Source: Scortum barcoo
Lineage: Eukaryota; Chordata; Actinopteri; Centrarchiformes; Terapontidae
Reading direction: 5' to 3'
Assembly (NCBI GenBank): GCA_023238725.1
Contig: CM041537.1
Location: 30,352,009 to 30,416,008, forward strand
Length of the DNA: 64,000 nucleotides
The notes below the pieces were generated by a model. That model saw only the letters and a program-made list of their open reading frames with translations, ran no database searches and had not been told where the DNA came from. How positions within the stretch are numbered: position 1 is the stretch's first letter; the number at the start of each line of letters is the position of its first letter. Positions 36,301 to 48,100 of the stretch are shown piece after piece. The position numbers and the translations under genes are program-made.

Positions 36301-39300
36301 GCAGCGGCTCTACTCCGAGCTCCTCCTGAGTGACTGAGCTTCTCACCTTATCTCTAAGGGAGCGCCCAGCCACCCTGCGGAGGAAACTCATTTCGGCCGC
36401 TTGTATCCACGATCTTGTCCTTTCGGTCATTACCCAAACCGCATTGTTCCTCCTGAATCCGAGGGTCGACTATCGGCCGAATTCTCCTCTCCAGTACCCT
36501 GGCGTAGACCTTCCCGGGGAGGCTGAGAAGTGTGATCCCTCTGTAGTTGGAACACACTCTCCGGTCCCCCTTTTTAAAAAGAGGGACCACCACCCCGGTT
36601 TGCCACTCCAGAGGTACTGTCTCCAACCTCCATGCAATGTTTCAGAGGCGTGTCAGGCCAAGACAGCCCCACAACATCCAGAGATCTTGAGGTACTCAGG
36701 GCGGATCTCATCCACCCCGAGGCGCCTTGCCACCGAGGAGCTTGCAAACTACCTCAGTGACTTCGGCTTGGGTGAATGGACGAGTCCACCTCAGAGTCCC
36801 CAGCCTCCGCTTCCTCACTGGAAAGGCAAGTCGGTTGGATTAAGGAGATTCCTCGAAGTATTTCTTCCACCGTCCGACAATGTCCCCAGTCAGTTGAGGT
36901 CAACAGCTCCCCACCTGCACTGTAAACAGTGTTGGCAGAGTACTGCTTCCCCCTTCTGAGGCGCCGGACGGTTTGCCAGAATCTCTTCGAGGCCGACCAA
37001 TAGTCCTCCTCCATGCCATGGCCTCACCGAACTCCTCCCAGACCCGAGTTTTTGCCTCCAAGGACCGTCCGGGCTGTGGCTTGCTTTTCCAGCCTGCCGG
37101 TACCTGTCAACTGCGTCAGGAGTCCCACAGGCCAACATGCCCGATAGGACTCCTTCTTCAGCCTGACGGCATCCCTTACTTCCGGTGTCCACCACCGGGT
37201 TCGGGGGTTGCCGCCACGACAGGCACCAGAGACCTTGCGTCCACAACTTCGAACCTTGCTGCGTCGACAACAATGGAGGCAGAGAACATTGGTCCACTCG
37301 GACTCAATGTCCCCAGCTTTATTGTTTTTGTAAAAACAATAAAGACAAAATGTAATTTCCTTTAGTCTCTCTCTGATGGTATACAGTATGTCTCCCTGGT
37401 GTCAAACACAGACAGCTCTGTATTTTTTTCTGTACACCGCAAATTGATAAGCTTGTTATTGCTGCCATTTTTTGTCTGTATATATATAACTGAGAAAACT
37501 AATATCAGTGAGCAGACAACCTCTCCTCCTCCTTTGTCTGTCTTTATGTATCAGCCCTGTAACAGACTGGCAACCTGTCCAGGAAGTACACCCCTCTTGC
37601 TTAGTGCATACTGGGATATGCTCCAACCAAGAAAAGTGGAGAAAACTTACTGACGGATGAGCTGTAATCATAAAACTGCCTGTCATCGCATCGTGTTTAT
37701 CCAAATATCAATTCATAAGAGGTAATATAAGGAGCCTGTTTGAAAACAGCAACCTTATAAATGAGTGCCTCCTGACAAAATATAAATGCAGTGTTTAAAA
37801 CACTACACTGGTGTTAACATATTATCTTATTGCCACTTCAGATAGTTTGATCTATATAACAATGCTGACTAGTGAGAATCACTTATGAAATTCAGGGATT
37901 GTAGCTGTAGATATTGACTGTCATGGTAGAAGCCATCAGCAGACCTTCTCCTCCAGGTCTGACTTAGTGACAAGGATCTCTTCAGTGTGGACGATCTGCC
38001 TGTTGCTCTTCAGTCCTCTGCCCTCCTTATCGATGATCTTCCACATCAACAAGCAGCCATCTTCAGACACCGTCAACAGGAACTGATCGTCAAATGTGAC
38101 TGCCATCTGAGGACAGACAAGGTTAGTTTATAATGGTTGATGCCACAGATTGTTTCTCACTCAAATCTTCCAGCATTCAGATCACATCCAAAGCTTCAGT
38201 TTAGTGGACACAGCGGTGCATCAATATTAGACCAACCTTGGTAACTGGGCCACAGTGAGCCTGGTACATGATCCATTCCTTCTGGATGGGTAACGGGTAT
38301 TTAATGGCTCTGACGGTTCCACTGGAAGTCCCAGTGAAGACAACTTTACTGGAGTGAGAGACTGCCACAGTGGTGTGAGTTACCTCATCAGCAGGAACCT
38401 CCCTCAGGACCTGTGGGACCAATGACCAAGATCTCCAACAGTGAATATAATCCTGCATGTCCATGACAGAAATACTGAACCGGGAAGACAACAATAATGA
38501 ACTCACTTTTTCTTGAGTAACAAATAGAGTACACATTTTGTTTAATGAAGAGTAATCTGTAAAAAAATGTTACATTCACACAGGTTTCCTGGATATACTA
38601 CTAAAAAGGTTGAGTAATTTGTCGTGTGTTATTTTCATCTTAATATCAATATATTTCTAGTGATATTTTTTGTATTGTCAAATAAAAAATGTCTGGGTCT
38701 GAGACTTATTCAAGCCACTAGTCTTTACCAGTGGTTTCCAAACATTTTGGCTTTTGGCTGACTCTTTAAAACAACCATGGTTAACTCATGATCCCTTGTC
38801 AAAGGTTGTACTGTAATTTTAACAGTGGGGAAGTTTTCGTCTCTCAGGGTGTTGAAGGTATAAAACTATCCTATATTTTTCAGAAAAGCAAAACTAAAAG
38901 TCCAAATGCAGAAAAATATGTCTGTTTTTGTTTTTCCCACCAAACTGAAAGCTGCTCTAATCATTATTTTTATATTCACATGGATGAAATGACAATGTAT
39001 GACTGATGGAACTCATAGTGATGAAACTACACAGAATTATCGTTCAGATCATTGTTTTGTTTTTTTTAGCAACAAGCTGGTGAACCTTTAACAGCATAAC
39101 AGCATTTGTGAGATTCCCAACCTCCAAGCTGGGAACAGTATTGACCAGAAGTAAATAATGCTCTTAAAGTAACAGTGGCCTATGCTCACACTGTAAGTGT
39201 ATTTATTTACTACTTGAAGGCATACATTTCATAAAATATTGCACTGGCAACTGCTTTCTGAATTTGCCTGTACTTCCTTCCTCCATGAACATTATAATGT

Positions 39301-42300
39301 GGGAAAGTGCAATACGTTTCATTAAACGTATTGCACTTTCCCACATTATAATTTATGGGATCTCAGAAGAGAATCTCAGAGAGATACAGTGGTGTGTCAT
39401 TCTTACTGACCTGACAATCTTGGATCTCCTTCAGTGTGAAGTCTGTTCCCACAGCCAGGATGGTCTTACAGTCTGAAGAGAAGGCAACATCCGTGTAGCT
39501 GCAGGACTTGAGGACGCTCTCAGACTCACGCTTGCCGGTCTGTGTGTTCCACTCATAAACTGCACCATCCATCCCACATGACACCAGCAGGCTGTCGTCC
39601 AGGCTCCATTCAATGCCACGCACCTGCAAAAAACGTTTCTACTGTAGCATAGTCACTGTTGCCCAGTAGTTTGACTAATATGACTTTGGACACTGCCCAG
39701 CCAAAGGGACACATGCAGTGTGGTGGAGACTCACCTTTCCATTATGACCCTTCAGGTTGAGGATGTTTTCAAAGGAGGTGACAGAGTAGATGTGGATGAC
39801 ATTCCCATTGACAGCTGCAAACATGTGGCCACCGTGACTAAAAGAACACTAATGTGTGGAGAGCGAAAGTCAAAACAATGGCAAAAAATCAAAAGTGTGT
39901 CACATGGCTATGACATTAGCAACTTACACAAACTGTATAACAACACACACACACATAGCCTACCTCTCTGCAGCCACGCACAGTAAACTCCTTGAATGTG
40001 CGGATGTCATCAATAAGCAGGTTCATCAGCCTGAGTTTGTCAGAAAAGCCAACCAGGATGAAGAGGCCTGTGGGATGCAGAGCCACGCTGTACGCCTCCT
40101 CCTGGAACTCCTTGTACAGCTCTAACACTCTAGTGACAATTGACAGACATATTAGTATGACCTTAGCATGCCATACTTAAGCTCTGTGTGCACATTAATA
40201 ACACTGAGCACAGGGCTTGATAAGTCACTTTCCTAAATCTTGTTATAAAGAAGCTCATCCCACCTTCCAGGTCAGGACTGTAAAATTACTTTTCCTCAGG
40301 GATGCCCCTGTGCCTCACCACACCTCAGCATGCAGTAAAACTACAATATCACACTTTGCTTACATGTGTATGTCTAAGACTATGTAGAGAAATGAAGTGA
40401 ACACATCACTCGACATAGACAAAATATCAAAGGGCTTAGGTGTGATTTTGTTTCTTACTTTGTTTCATAGTTCCAGATGCGGACAGAGTGGTCCAGAGAG
40501 CTGGTGGCTACGAGGGGCTTTCGAATGCAGACGGACAAACCAGTGATGGTCTTAGAGTGGAAGGACTGCAACAGGAACTCAAAATGATGTTCCTCCTGAT
40601 GGATAGAGTTACAAAGTGCATCTCTGGGTCAACCTACGCAACACTAAAGTCAAGTGGATGTTTTGATGTCTAAAACATGAGGGAAATAAGTACAGTGAAG
40701 GAAAACAAGGAGATGAATATGCCAAGAAATGGCGAAATGGACAAAGACTTAAGACTTAAAGCCATATTAGCAATGTGAGGTTGTACTTAAGCTCACAGAA
40801 TGTCTATACCAAGGTTTTGGCCAATAATTCAATAGTTCTACAGATATATCAGTCTGGCCCTTTATACTAGAGCCTTCTGTGCCAACACAGGAGAGTCTTT
40901 GAAATGAATGAGGATGCTATGTTTTTTAAATACTGAGCAATGTGAACATTATCAGTGGTGGTGCTGACAGAGGTGACTGTACTACCTTGTTCATCTCTAC
41001 AGAGGACAGGCTGAAGCTGTACAGCTGTCCTCTGTCTGTGCTGATGGCCAAAGTCTCCTCTGCTGGACTGATGCACATGGTGTCAATCTCCTGACATTCA
41101 GTTGGGGTCAGCTCATTACTGTAGGGGTCTGGAGGGATCTGACAGAAAAAAATACACATATGACCACTCTGAAACACTCTCAGAGCCTGCAGTTCAACTG
41201 TTACTGTCATTAACATTTACCCGTATCACGCTGCTTTTCCTATAACCATCCTCCTCATTCTTTTCGAAAAGACAGACTGTGCCAGACCCCAAAGAGCATG
41301 CGAAGCCTTTGGAGTAGGACAGAATGGCTGTGATGCGGGGCACACTGGCATCTTCATCCACATCAGTGTCTCTGATCTTCTTCATCTCCACTTGCCTGTG
41401 CCTTGAATTGAAATTCACAACAGGGAGGTACACAAAGCAAACAGATCAGTCAAGGATACACCAAAATCATGTGGATAATCTGCATAAAGCGAAGTTGTCT
41501 TGATTGAAAAAAAACAATGACTGAGCAGGGAGTCTACTGGTTTCAGGTTCAAGACCTTTTATTGTCCTACAATAAGTAAGGAAGTTGTTTTATTTTGTTT
41601 GTTGTTGAAGATTGACAAAACACTCTTACAAAACATTTTTCAGTTTGACAATAAAATGTCAACACAAAGTCCACTAGCTTTTCCAGAGCTTTCAGCTACA
41701 CACATCAGTAGATGAAGTTGCTCAGATGTTTTCTTGTGATAACACTAAGTTGATGTAATGTAATAACAGCTCCTGCTAGGTGTTTTTTTTTTGTGTCAAA
41801 CTATTGTCTTTCCTGTTTGGAGCTCTATTACAGAACAGTAAGAAATGTCATGCTTTGAATACACAGGCACTACTTGCTAACAGAAGTGGGACAAAGTCAT
41901 AATTATTATTATATATCGTTATAACATTAAAAATAATTTCATTAGTATTATTACCATCATGGTGGCTTTTGACCTTTGCCTCAAGACTCCTTGCACCATA
42001 TCTGTTTGCCTCTAACTTTTTTGTATGTGTATGGACATTCACTGCATTTTGTCTATTTTGTTCTACCTCAATATTTTATTTTATTTTATTCTATTCTATT
42101 TTATAGTATTATATTTTATCTTATTAATTTGTATCTTCTTGTTTTTTCTCATATTTTTATGTACCTGCTATGACAACTTAATTTCCCTCTAGGAATCAAT
42201 CAGGTCATCTGTCTATCTATCAAACAAATCTGGGCTCTTTATCTTACTGTAGCTAACCTTGAAATCTTCTGTGGCCTATTTTACACATTTAGTGTAGGTG

Positions 42301-43347
42301 ACCTGTCTGTTTCTAAAACAGTCTTTGGATACAGTGTGACACAGTATTCATGTGGTCAGCCTCAAACCTGTCAGACTGCTCCTGCACAGCTTTGGAGGCC
42401 ACGTTAATCTCTCTTCGCAGGTCTCCAGACTCAAACACCAGCAGCCTGCCGGTGTCCGTCCCGGCGATCACCTGCTCCTCCGTCATCCAGGTGTGACATA
42501 GGAAGTTGATGGACTCTAGTTTCGGGAAGCTGCTCTGTTTCAGGGCTCCCTCTGAGTAGCGGAACAGCTTAAACACACCAGTTCCACTCACACAGAGCTG
42601 CATGTTGTTGTAAGGACTGAAGCTGACCTGAGGGGACATCAATAAAATAGTTTAACACACCTAGAGCACACAAGGCTGCACCCATACAGCATTGGTGACT
42701 CACCTGGGTGACAGGACTATTTGAGTTACTGGTCTTTGCTGTTGCCAGAACTTTCTGTTTTTCCCAAAGCCAGAAGATCAGGGTCCACTCTGGGCTGCCG
42801 GTTTGGCCTATCAGGTACTTGGAATCAGGGGAGAAAGCCATGCTGACGAACTCTTGAACGAGCATGTCTCCTGCAGTCAGAACTTTCCTCTTTCTGCCCT
42901 GCTCATGCTGCAGGTCAAACACTGTGATGGTGGCCTTCTCACCGCTCTCTGACACTGCCAGGTACCGCCGGTTGGCACTGATGGCCAGAGCCCGTGTGCC
43001 CTGGCTTTTCTCTGAGCCTGCAGAGACACAGCCCACAGGGAGAGGACTAACACGAGAACAATAAGGAATTTGATGAGACAAATACCTCATGAGGTAAACA
43101 GGAAGTCCCTAATGGAAACAGCTTTAACTAACAGGGTACTTGACTTCCTTCAGAGAAATAACTTGACAGTTTAAGGACTTATCAGCCTACCTGGGATGAA
43201 CCTCTGGCATCTTTGGACGGTGTTGTAGCACACACAGTTGTTTCCAGAGGGGAAAACCAAAGTTTTCTCATCAAAGAAACACAAGTTGTTACTGACACCT
43301 GTCCGCAGACCGAAGATAAAATGGGACTGTGCCACCACAGCAGCCAT
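27307..43347 (-). CDS. cfap57: Cilia- and flagella-associated protein 57 (WDR65), 21 exons
   Basis: CFAP57 is an axonemal WD-repeat protein linked to inner-arm dynein assembly in motile cilia. Exons: 43191-43347, 42704-43017, 42368-42627, 41221-41401, 40986-41138, 40459-40595, 39964-40129, 39735-39848, 39411-39623, 38237-38410, 37945-38106, 31295-31450, 30934-31027, 30645-30835, 30386-30553, 30091-30249, 29437-29580, 28939-29055, 27909-28043, 27635-27778, 27307-27465. They join in frame to 1165 aa. The first 11 exons (about 677 residues) are WD40 repeats, with matches such as LMNLLIDDIRTFKEFTVRGC and GMDGAVYEWNTQTGKRESE. The last 10 exons encode a long coiled coil (for example LEELQMENEYQLRLKDMNY). 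I chose the Met at 43347 (MAAVVAQSHF) because it matches the human MASVVAQ start; another lies two codons upstream. Exon 18 uses a weak GTGTGT donor. Intron 11 (6.5 kb) holds two retrotransposon copies. The promoter region has RFX X-boxes. Confidence 0.95.
31892..31904. repeat. Target-site duplication of LINE copy 1, 3'-end side
   Basis: CTTCTGTAGGTAT is identical to 35322-35334. It lies directly next to the simple-sequence 3' tail of the element. Confidence 0.9.
31905..35321 (-). mobile_element. Near full-length non-LTR retrotransposon (LINE), copy 1, in CFAP57 intron 11
   Basis: This 3.4-kb insertion is bounded by a perfect 13-bp direct repeat, CTTCTGTAGGTAT, at 31892-31904 and 35322-35334, the expected target-site duplication. 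On the minus strand it encodes, in broken frames, an endonuclease/exonuclease/phosphatase-like domain (GTWNVTSL, VCAYGPN, LLGDFNAHVG; about 34340-34990) and a reverse transcriptase (NYRGITLLSLPGKVYARVLE, EEQCGFRPGRGT, FVDLEKAFDRVP, GLRQGCPLSP and the catalytic FADD; about 32400-33330). A conserved C-terminal segment follows (RSQLRWLGHLFRMP). Several frameshifts mean it is no longer coding-competent. The 3' end is a GAAGAAGATGA-type simple tail. The clade is uncertain. The related tail of copy 2 (GATG-type) recalls RTE/Rex3 elements of fish, but I could not test this. Confidence 0.9.
35322..35334. repeat. Target-site duplication of LINE copy 1, 5'-end side
   Basis: CTTCTGTAGGTAT is identical to 31892-31904 and lies directly beside the 5' end of the element. 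Confidence 0.9.
35335..35995. other. Spacer between the two LINE copies, promoter-like in places
   Basis: The spacer is single-copy-looking intron DNA of CFAP57. It contains ATTGG and CCAAT motifs near 35454-35490, a TGACATCA site near 35493-35500 and a TTTTAAAT stretch near 35508-35515. Downstream is an ATG at 35719 followed by a consensus GTAAGA donor at 35732. It could be an unrecognised alternative first exon on the plus strand, but this is weak. Confidence 0.3.
35998..37316 (-). mobile_element. 5'-truncated, internally deleted LINE, copy 2
   Basis: This is a second copy of the same element in the same orientation, with an ATCC/GATG-type simple tail at 35998-36017. Compared with copy 1 it lacks roughly 32350-33135 (about 0.8 kb of reverse transcriptase, including the FADD region) and everything upstream of about 33985. 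It also carries many small insertions, for example a duplicated CCATGG near 37015-37021. It cannot be functional. The flanks TTTTTTGAAAAAACA (about 35983-35997) and GTTTTTGTAAAAACA (about 37324-37338) agree at 13 of 15 positions and may be a decayed target duplication. Confidence 0.85.
37317..37344. repeat. Short perfect palindrome at the edge of LINE copy 2
   Basis: CTTTATTGTTTTT is followed after a 2-nt loop by its exact reverse complement. It begins where similarity to LINE copy 1 ends, so it may mark the insertion junction. Confidence 0.7.
37556..37632. repeat. Fragment of an old fish interspersed repeat
   Basis: CAACCTGTCCAGGAAGTACA and GGGATATGCTCCAACC resemble, with divergence, the GGCGACCTGTCCAGGGTGTA...GGGATAGGCTCCAGC core seen in many teleost repeats. 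The family is not assigned. Confidence 0.45.
39291..39352. repeat. Perfect 29-bp inverted repeat with 4-nt loop
   Basis: The arm at 39291-39319 is exactly reverse-complemented at 39324-39352 around the loop CATT, in CFAP57 intron 9 between exons 9 and 10. The stem has no mismatches. It could be a recent fold-back duplication or a tiny inverted-repeat element. A microRNA precursor is less likely because those normally have mismatches. Confidence 0.95.
42000..42220. repeat. Low-complexity TTTTA tract and probable retroelement 3' tail
   Basis: A TTTTA/TTCTA-rich tract (about 42068-42125) is followed by AATTTCCCTCTAGGAATCAA and a TCTATCTATC end. This resembles the AATTTCCC...GGGATCAATAAAG...ATCTATCT tail of common fish retroelements. 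It lies in CFAP57 intron 3. The family is not assigned and the boundaries are approximate. Confidence 0.4.
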
Positions 43348-43436
43348 TTTCACTGATTTTTTAATCTGCGAATTTTAAAGTCATCCAAACCTAAAGACTC
43401 TCCACACAAAAGTCACACTGTGAAGAGTGTAGTCAC

Positions 43437-43449
43437 GTCGCTAGGCAAC
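43437..43449. promoter_or_regulatory. RFX X-box-like motif 1 in the CFAP57 divergent promoter
   Basis: GTCGCTAGGCAAC fits the X-box pattern of two half-sites (RYYNYY, then RRNRAC). It lies 90 bp upstream of the CFAP57 start codon. RFX factors drive ciliary genes through such sites. Confidence 0.6.
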
Positions 43450-43525
43450 CCAGGAAATCCCGCGACAACACGAAGAGTCGCGCCTCAAAAATTGCGGTCA
43501 CGCGTCGTCTCGCGGGATTTCGGGG

Positions 43526-43538
43526 GTTGCCAAGCAAC
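43526..43538. promoter_or_regulatory. RFX X-box motif 2 in the CFAP57 divergent promoter
   Basis: GTTGCCAAGCAAC is a near-ideal palindromic X-box with a 1-nt spacer. It lies 179 bp from the CFAP57 start and 150 bp from the proposed start of the plus-strand gene, so it could serve both. Confidence 0.72.
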
Positions 43539-43578
43539 ATGACAGGCGCGTTCAGGATGAAGCGCGCCTCCGAGAGCG

Positions 43579-43580
<2 letters not shown>

Positions 43581-43610
<30 letters not shown>
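43581..43610. repeat. (GT)15 microsatellite in a divergent promoter
   Basis: Fifteen perfect GT units lie between X-box 2 and the proposed start of the plus-strand gene. Confidence 0.97.
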
Positions 43611-43611
<1 letters not shown>

Positions 43612-43687
43612 TCACAAACTCTTTTTGACAACCAACAACAGTTTTGTAATGTGCGAAAATTAAATGGAGCTCAGGTAACGTGAAGTT

Positions 43688-45101
43688 ATGGCAGTCCAAT
43701 TACAGCTCGTCTATGACTGTATCCTCGTGGAAAATGTGAGAAGAATCTACCCAGTTTAAAGTCTGTCACTGTCTCTGGAGAGATCCATTTTTCTGTAGCT
43801 TCAGTGTTTCAAGGTTAACACCACACTGTTACAACAAAAATATATGTTCGGTCAATCTGTCATTAATATACAGTTTCTGATGGTTTTAAACTGTTTATTA
43901 ATTAATGCAGATTTAAGATTTAATGCAGACAAGTTAAAGTGATCTTCATGTTGACAAGTGTGACACCATCCACCGTGTCAGAGAGATCGGCGGTTGGCTA
44001 ACGCATGTAGACACTGAAACTGTCTTTTTGATGGCATTTGGTATGTGTCAAACAGGATACTCTTGAAGAAGACCATTTATACATTTATACAGATTTTAAT
44101 GAGTTGAAAATCAGAAAATCATTATTAATCATCAGTGAATCAAGCTCTACACTGATACATCACACAAATACCCCTATCATGATTCATAACACTTTGTTGA
44201 AAAGCAACATGTTTAGAAAATGAAAGCAAGGACTTAAAAACACTTATGAAAAGTAAATAATTGAAACAAAGGGAGACAACTGAGCAAGTAATGAGCCAGT
44301 TCATTCGTGTTACAGTTCAGACTGTGTTCTGCTGCAGATGGATATGTTCAATTCAGAGCTGCTGTAATTCTGCATTTGTTCTCTTTGAAATGTAGCTTGT
44401 ATCATGGAATAGCATGTCCTGTATAGTGTTCATGAAGTAATTATACTAGCCAGTGTTCACTCCTTCACTGTAACATTTTTAGGATGAAACAGAGCAGTGT
44501 GATAGCCAGGTCAGCAACAGAAGCCTTTTTGGATGAAATACAATGATCCATTCACTGACACAGCAAATGCAGATGGAAGCCTCTGATGTTCAAGCAGTTG
44601 TGTATTTGACCTGCTCCTGTACTTTGTCCCTCTGTCCATCTCTCCCACAGGCCACTGAAAGCAGGAAGAGGGGGCAGGAGAGCAGCTCTTCTGTCCTCGT
44701 AGAGCCTCCAGAAATGAGACTCTGTGAGGATGCTGCTGTCCTGTCAGAGCGGAGCCCCGGTTGTTGCTTTTCACCTGCCTTCTGTTTCTCTATCAGTCAT
44801 AACCACTCTATCCTAGCTCCATGCTCACTGCACACATTTATCTGAGTCTGAAGCGTGGAACTGAACCAGTCTGACCATCCGTCCTCCGTCTCTGTCTCTC
44901 TTACAGTTGCAGCTGGAGAACCAGCCCAAAGCTGTCCAGGAGTCTGTGGATGACATTGATCATGATCATGTCATGTCTTTGCCCCTCTGGCCCAGCCCCT
45001 TCCAGCCCCAGCCCAGAGGTCTCCCTCTCGCTGCTTTTGACGCATTGGTGGACATGTTTACGTCCTGGATAACAGACTCTCCATTCAACCCAGAGATGTG
45101 A
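43688..45101 (+). CDS. Unrecognised small multi-exon gene divergent from CFAP57 (candidate)
   Basis: I do not recognise this protein. A frame-consistent model uses exons 43688-43735 (MAVQLQLVYDCILVEN), 44483-44509 (DETEQCDSQ), 44651-44698 and 44907-45101, giving about 105 aa. The last exon follows a good pyrimidine-rich acceptor and is open for 64 codons, with LPLAAFDALVDMFTSW and the C-terminus DSPFNPEM. The exon 3 donor (GTAGAG) is weak; the better GTGAGG donor at 44724 would break the frame into the last exon, so exon 3 may be wrong. An alternative start, ATGGAGCTCAG at 43664-43674, also precedes a GT. AATAAA at 45375-45380 could end the transcript. No signal peptide or membrane segment is evident. 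The shared X-box promoter hints at a ciliary role, which is inference only. Confidence 0.38.
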
Positions 45102-48100
45102 GCCCCCTGCAGCTGCAGCAGTAAATATACTTGTCATTTCTTTTTTCCAATGTGAACTAAAAAAGTCAGTTAATCTAGAATATACAAAAGATTTAAGTTA
45201 GTCTCAAGAACAAAACAAAAACATCCATAAAAACACAGAATATAAAATGAGCTTATTGAGACCGACCCAGAATGACTTTATGACTTTATTTTATATAAGG
45301 CCTTTAGGAGGGTCTGCTGACAATGTTCCGTTCACTGTGATTTCTACAGTTAATATGTCAGTAATAATCACTGTAATAAATATCTGAAACCTTTTCTACA
45401 CTCTGTTAATTTTCCCATGACCCACTAAGTTGATTTTTACATCGACAGTGTTAATAAATGACCTGAGTGAAATTTTTAGGCAATAGAAATGTATGTGGAC
45501 TTCAGACACTAGAGCTCAGGACTGCACAGTTTGAATGTGGTTAATTTGGTAAACTCACAGCCAGCTGTCATTTCTCCTGAGCCTCTCACTTAGCTGTCTA
45601 GTCATTGGGAGTCATTTGTGGCTACAGAGGTATGTAAAATATGAACAAAATATACAGAATCAAAAAATATAATATTAGATAAAACAATATAATGAATAAT
45701 ATGGGCAGTTTTGACATAATAGGAAACCTATATTTGGAGGAAGACCCTCCTAAATATATTTTTTTCTCTTATAAAAAATATGAGACAAAAACTTGTTATA
45801 ACAAAACACAGACATAGAGTTTGCATTAAGCTCATCATTCATTAATGAGTGACAATGCTACTACTAATTGTGGTGGTTCTAATAGTATTGTAGTAGAATT
45901 TGAAGCATTATATTGTCAAGTATAGTTCTATTCTGAGTAAATAGTCAATTCTATTGACTATTTTACTGATCTATAAATCTATTATTTATTGAAATTAAGA
46001 GCATAATGATGTTGGCCAGTGTCTTATTTGTCCTGCCGCAGTGTGGTGAAACATTTCCAACTTCCAAACTCTATTTTGCTCACCGTGTTCTTGCACTTTT
46101 TCTTAAGTATAACGTTTAGGTAGGAAGGCAGGAATGTTACTATGGAGTAAATTTGCATTGTTGTATTGCTGCATTTCTTAAGAATGGGAGCTAATTCTTT
46201 CTACAACCACTGGCTTTGGCTTTAGGACTCTATTCTGACAAAAAGTATAAGTGAATAATGTTAGGCCAGTCAAAGGAGTGATAGTATACCACATAGGAAC
46301 TCACAACTCACTCAAGATCAAGGTATGGACAGCAAATGTAAATGACCTAGGAATAAAAAGAAGAGAAAAAAAAGAGTATAATATTTTACTTGCACTGAAG
46401 TTGACAATCTTGCAATTCAAAGCTTGAATTAATAATTTATTCATTAATAAATGACAGCATTAAAATGATGGAAAGAACAGCCAGATACCCAGACTGTACG
46501 GTGGATAAAGGAAAGTTAAGATATTTGAAATAGAGAAATAAGACATTAAGTCTGTGGCTTAGAATAATATCATTTATTAGAGAGTGATCAAACATTTACT
46601 TTGTCAACTCGTGTATGACATGCTGCAGTGGGAGTTAGACATGAATAAATAAATGACAGCAACTAGACCATATAAGTCAAAGGCTTTAATTCAATAATAA
46701 AGGCAAAGATTCAATAATACCAGTAAACATCCAATGCCCTTATTTCAACAGTGACAATGCTGATACTACTGACGAAGAAGTTCGTGTATCAGAAAAAGCA
46801 TTAATTGAACCTATATCTGCTGCATTGTACAGAAACAGGTGGGAGGAAGTAACCTTGGGTTTGCTTAGATATTGCTACTAATAATGTAAAAGAACTGATG
46901 TGCTTGTGTGCACCACAGTCTTATTTTTGTTTGTATGAACTGGACTTTAAGATGCTTAATGTGGGCATCTGTGGCTGTACTGTGTAGGTGAATCTACAGT
47001 CTGTTCAAGGCAGGAATTATACTTATACTGTGGTAACAACCTTTCCCCTTGGGACCAATTAAGTCTGTGTAATTGTATATTTGTTCTGTGACCAGCCATG
47101 ACTCAACCTTAAAAATGGGCATAAACAAAGATGTCTGCCAACTTAATGACACACACAAAAGCTGGCCTCTCAAAGAAAAACAAACGACAAAGCTTTGTTG
47201 TTTTTTTTGTTTAAATTTTAGCAAATTTATATGGCCCATGAAGGTATTTCTTCAGAGGTTCTGAATACCAAGCTATACCTGCACATCTTACCAGATGACA
47301 TGGTTGAGACTAATATAGACCAAAACTAATGCATTCAGACAATCCTTGTCACCATTTAGCTGCACTTGATAGGTGGAAAAATGAGTAGATATCAAGTCCT
47401 ATAATACTGAAGTTTACAGTATGAGTTTAACAACCTCAACATATGGACACACATATGCTGTATCCATAAAACCTGCATTTAGCTGAGCCTGGTGGCTCAT
47501 ACTTGACCTTGGAAACAGCTGCTGACAAAACTATCTTAAATCCAGAGCCACTTATGTGTTTGTTCTGAACCTTTAACCATTTTACTCAGTTATCACAATT
47601 ATCAGTTTTTCTTAGTCTAATTCATGTGATGAATATACCTCAATACAAAATTGCTGATATTTCCAATCATATTTCCCAACATTCCTGATGTTAAGAAATG
47701 AAAACCCTGTATCTACACTGAGGCCTCCGGAGGATCAGAAAGTACAAACCAGTGATGTTCTCCAGGTTAGGTCAAACGCACAATGCACGTTTCAGTTTGA
47801 TGACACAGGTTTGTCATCTTTTTCTCATATATTTGATCTTGAAACGCAGACTTACATGAATGAAACTGCTATGCTATCAGAATGCTATCAGAATCATGTT
47901 CTGCTGACCAGTGGAGGTTGATACAAGTACTTATGTCCCTTTAAGGTTTAGCTTATTTCAACATTTTCACATTCAGAACTCTGTTGTGGAAAAAAAATCA
48001 ATGTACAAGCAAGAATTTTCCTTTATATGTACTTCTAGACTAATATCCCTTTATAGATGACAGGTCTGAGGAGTATATAAACTACAATATCATACACGTA

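Noticed and set aside
39291..39352. MicroRNA gene at the perfect hairpin
   Set aside because: The stem has no bulges or mismatches and there is no small-RNA evidence, so I report it as an inverted repeat only.
43664..43674. ATGGAGCTCAG followed by GTAACG as the first exon of the candidate plus-strand gene
   Set aside because: Joined to the next two exons it runs into a TAG within about 30 codons; the ATG at 43688 keeps a phase-0 frame into the last exon.
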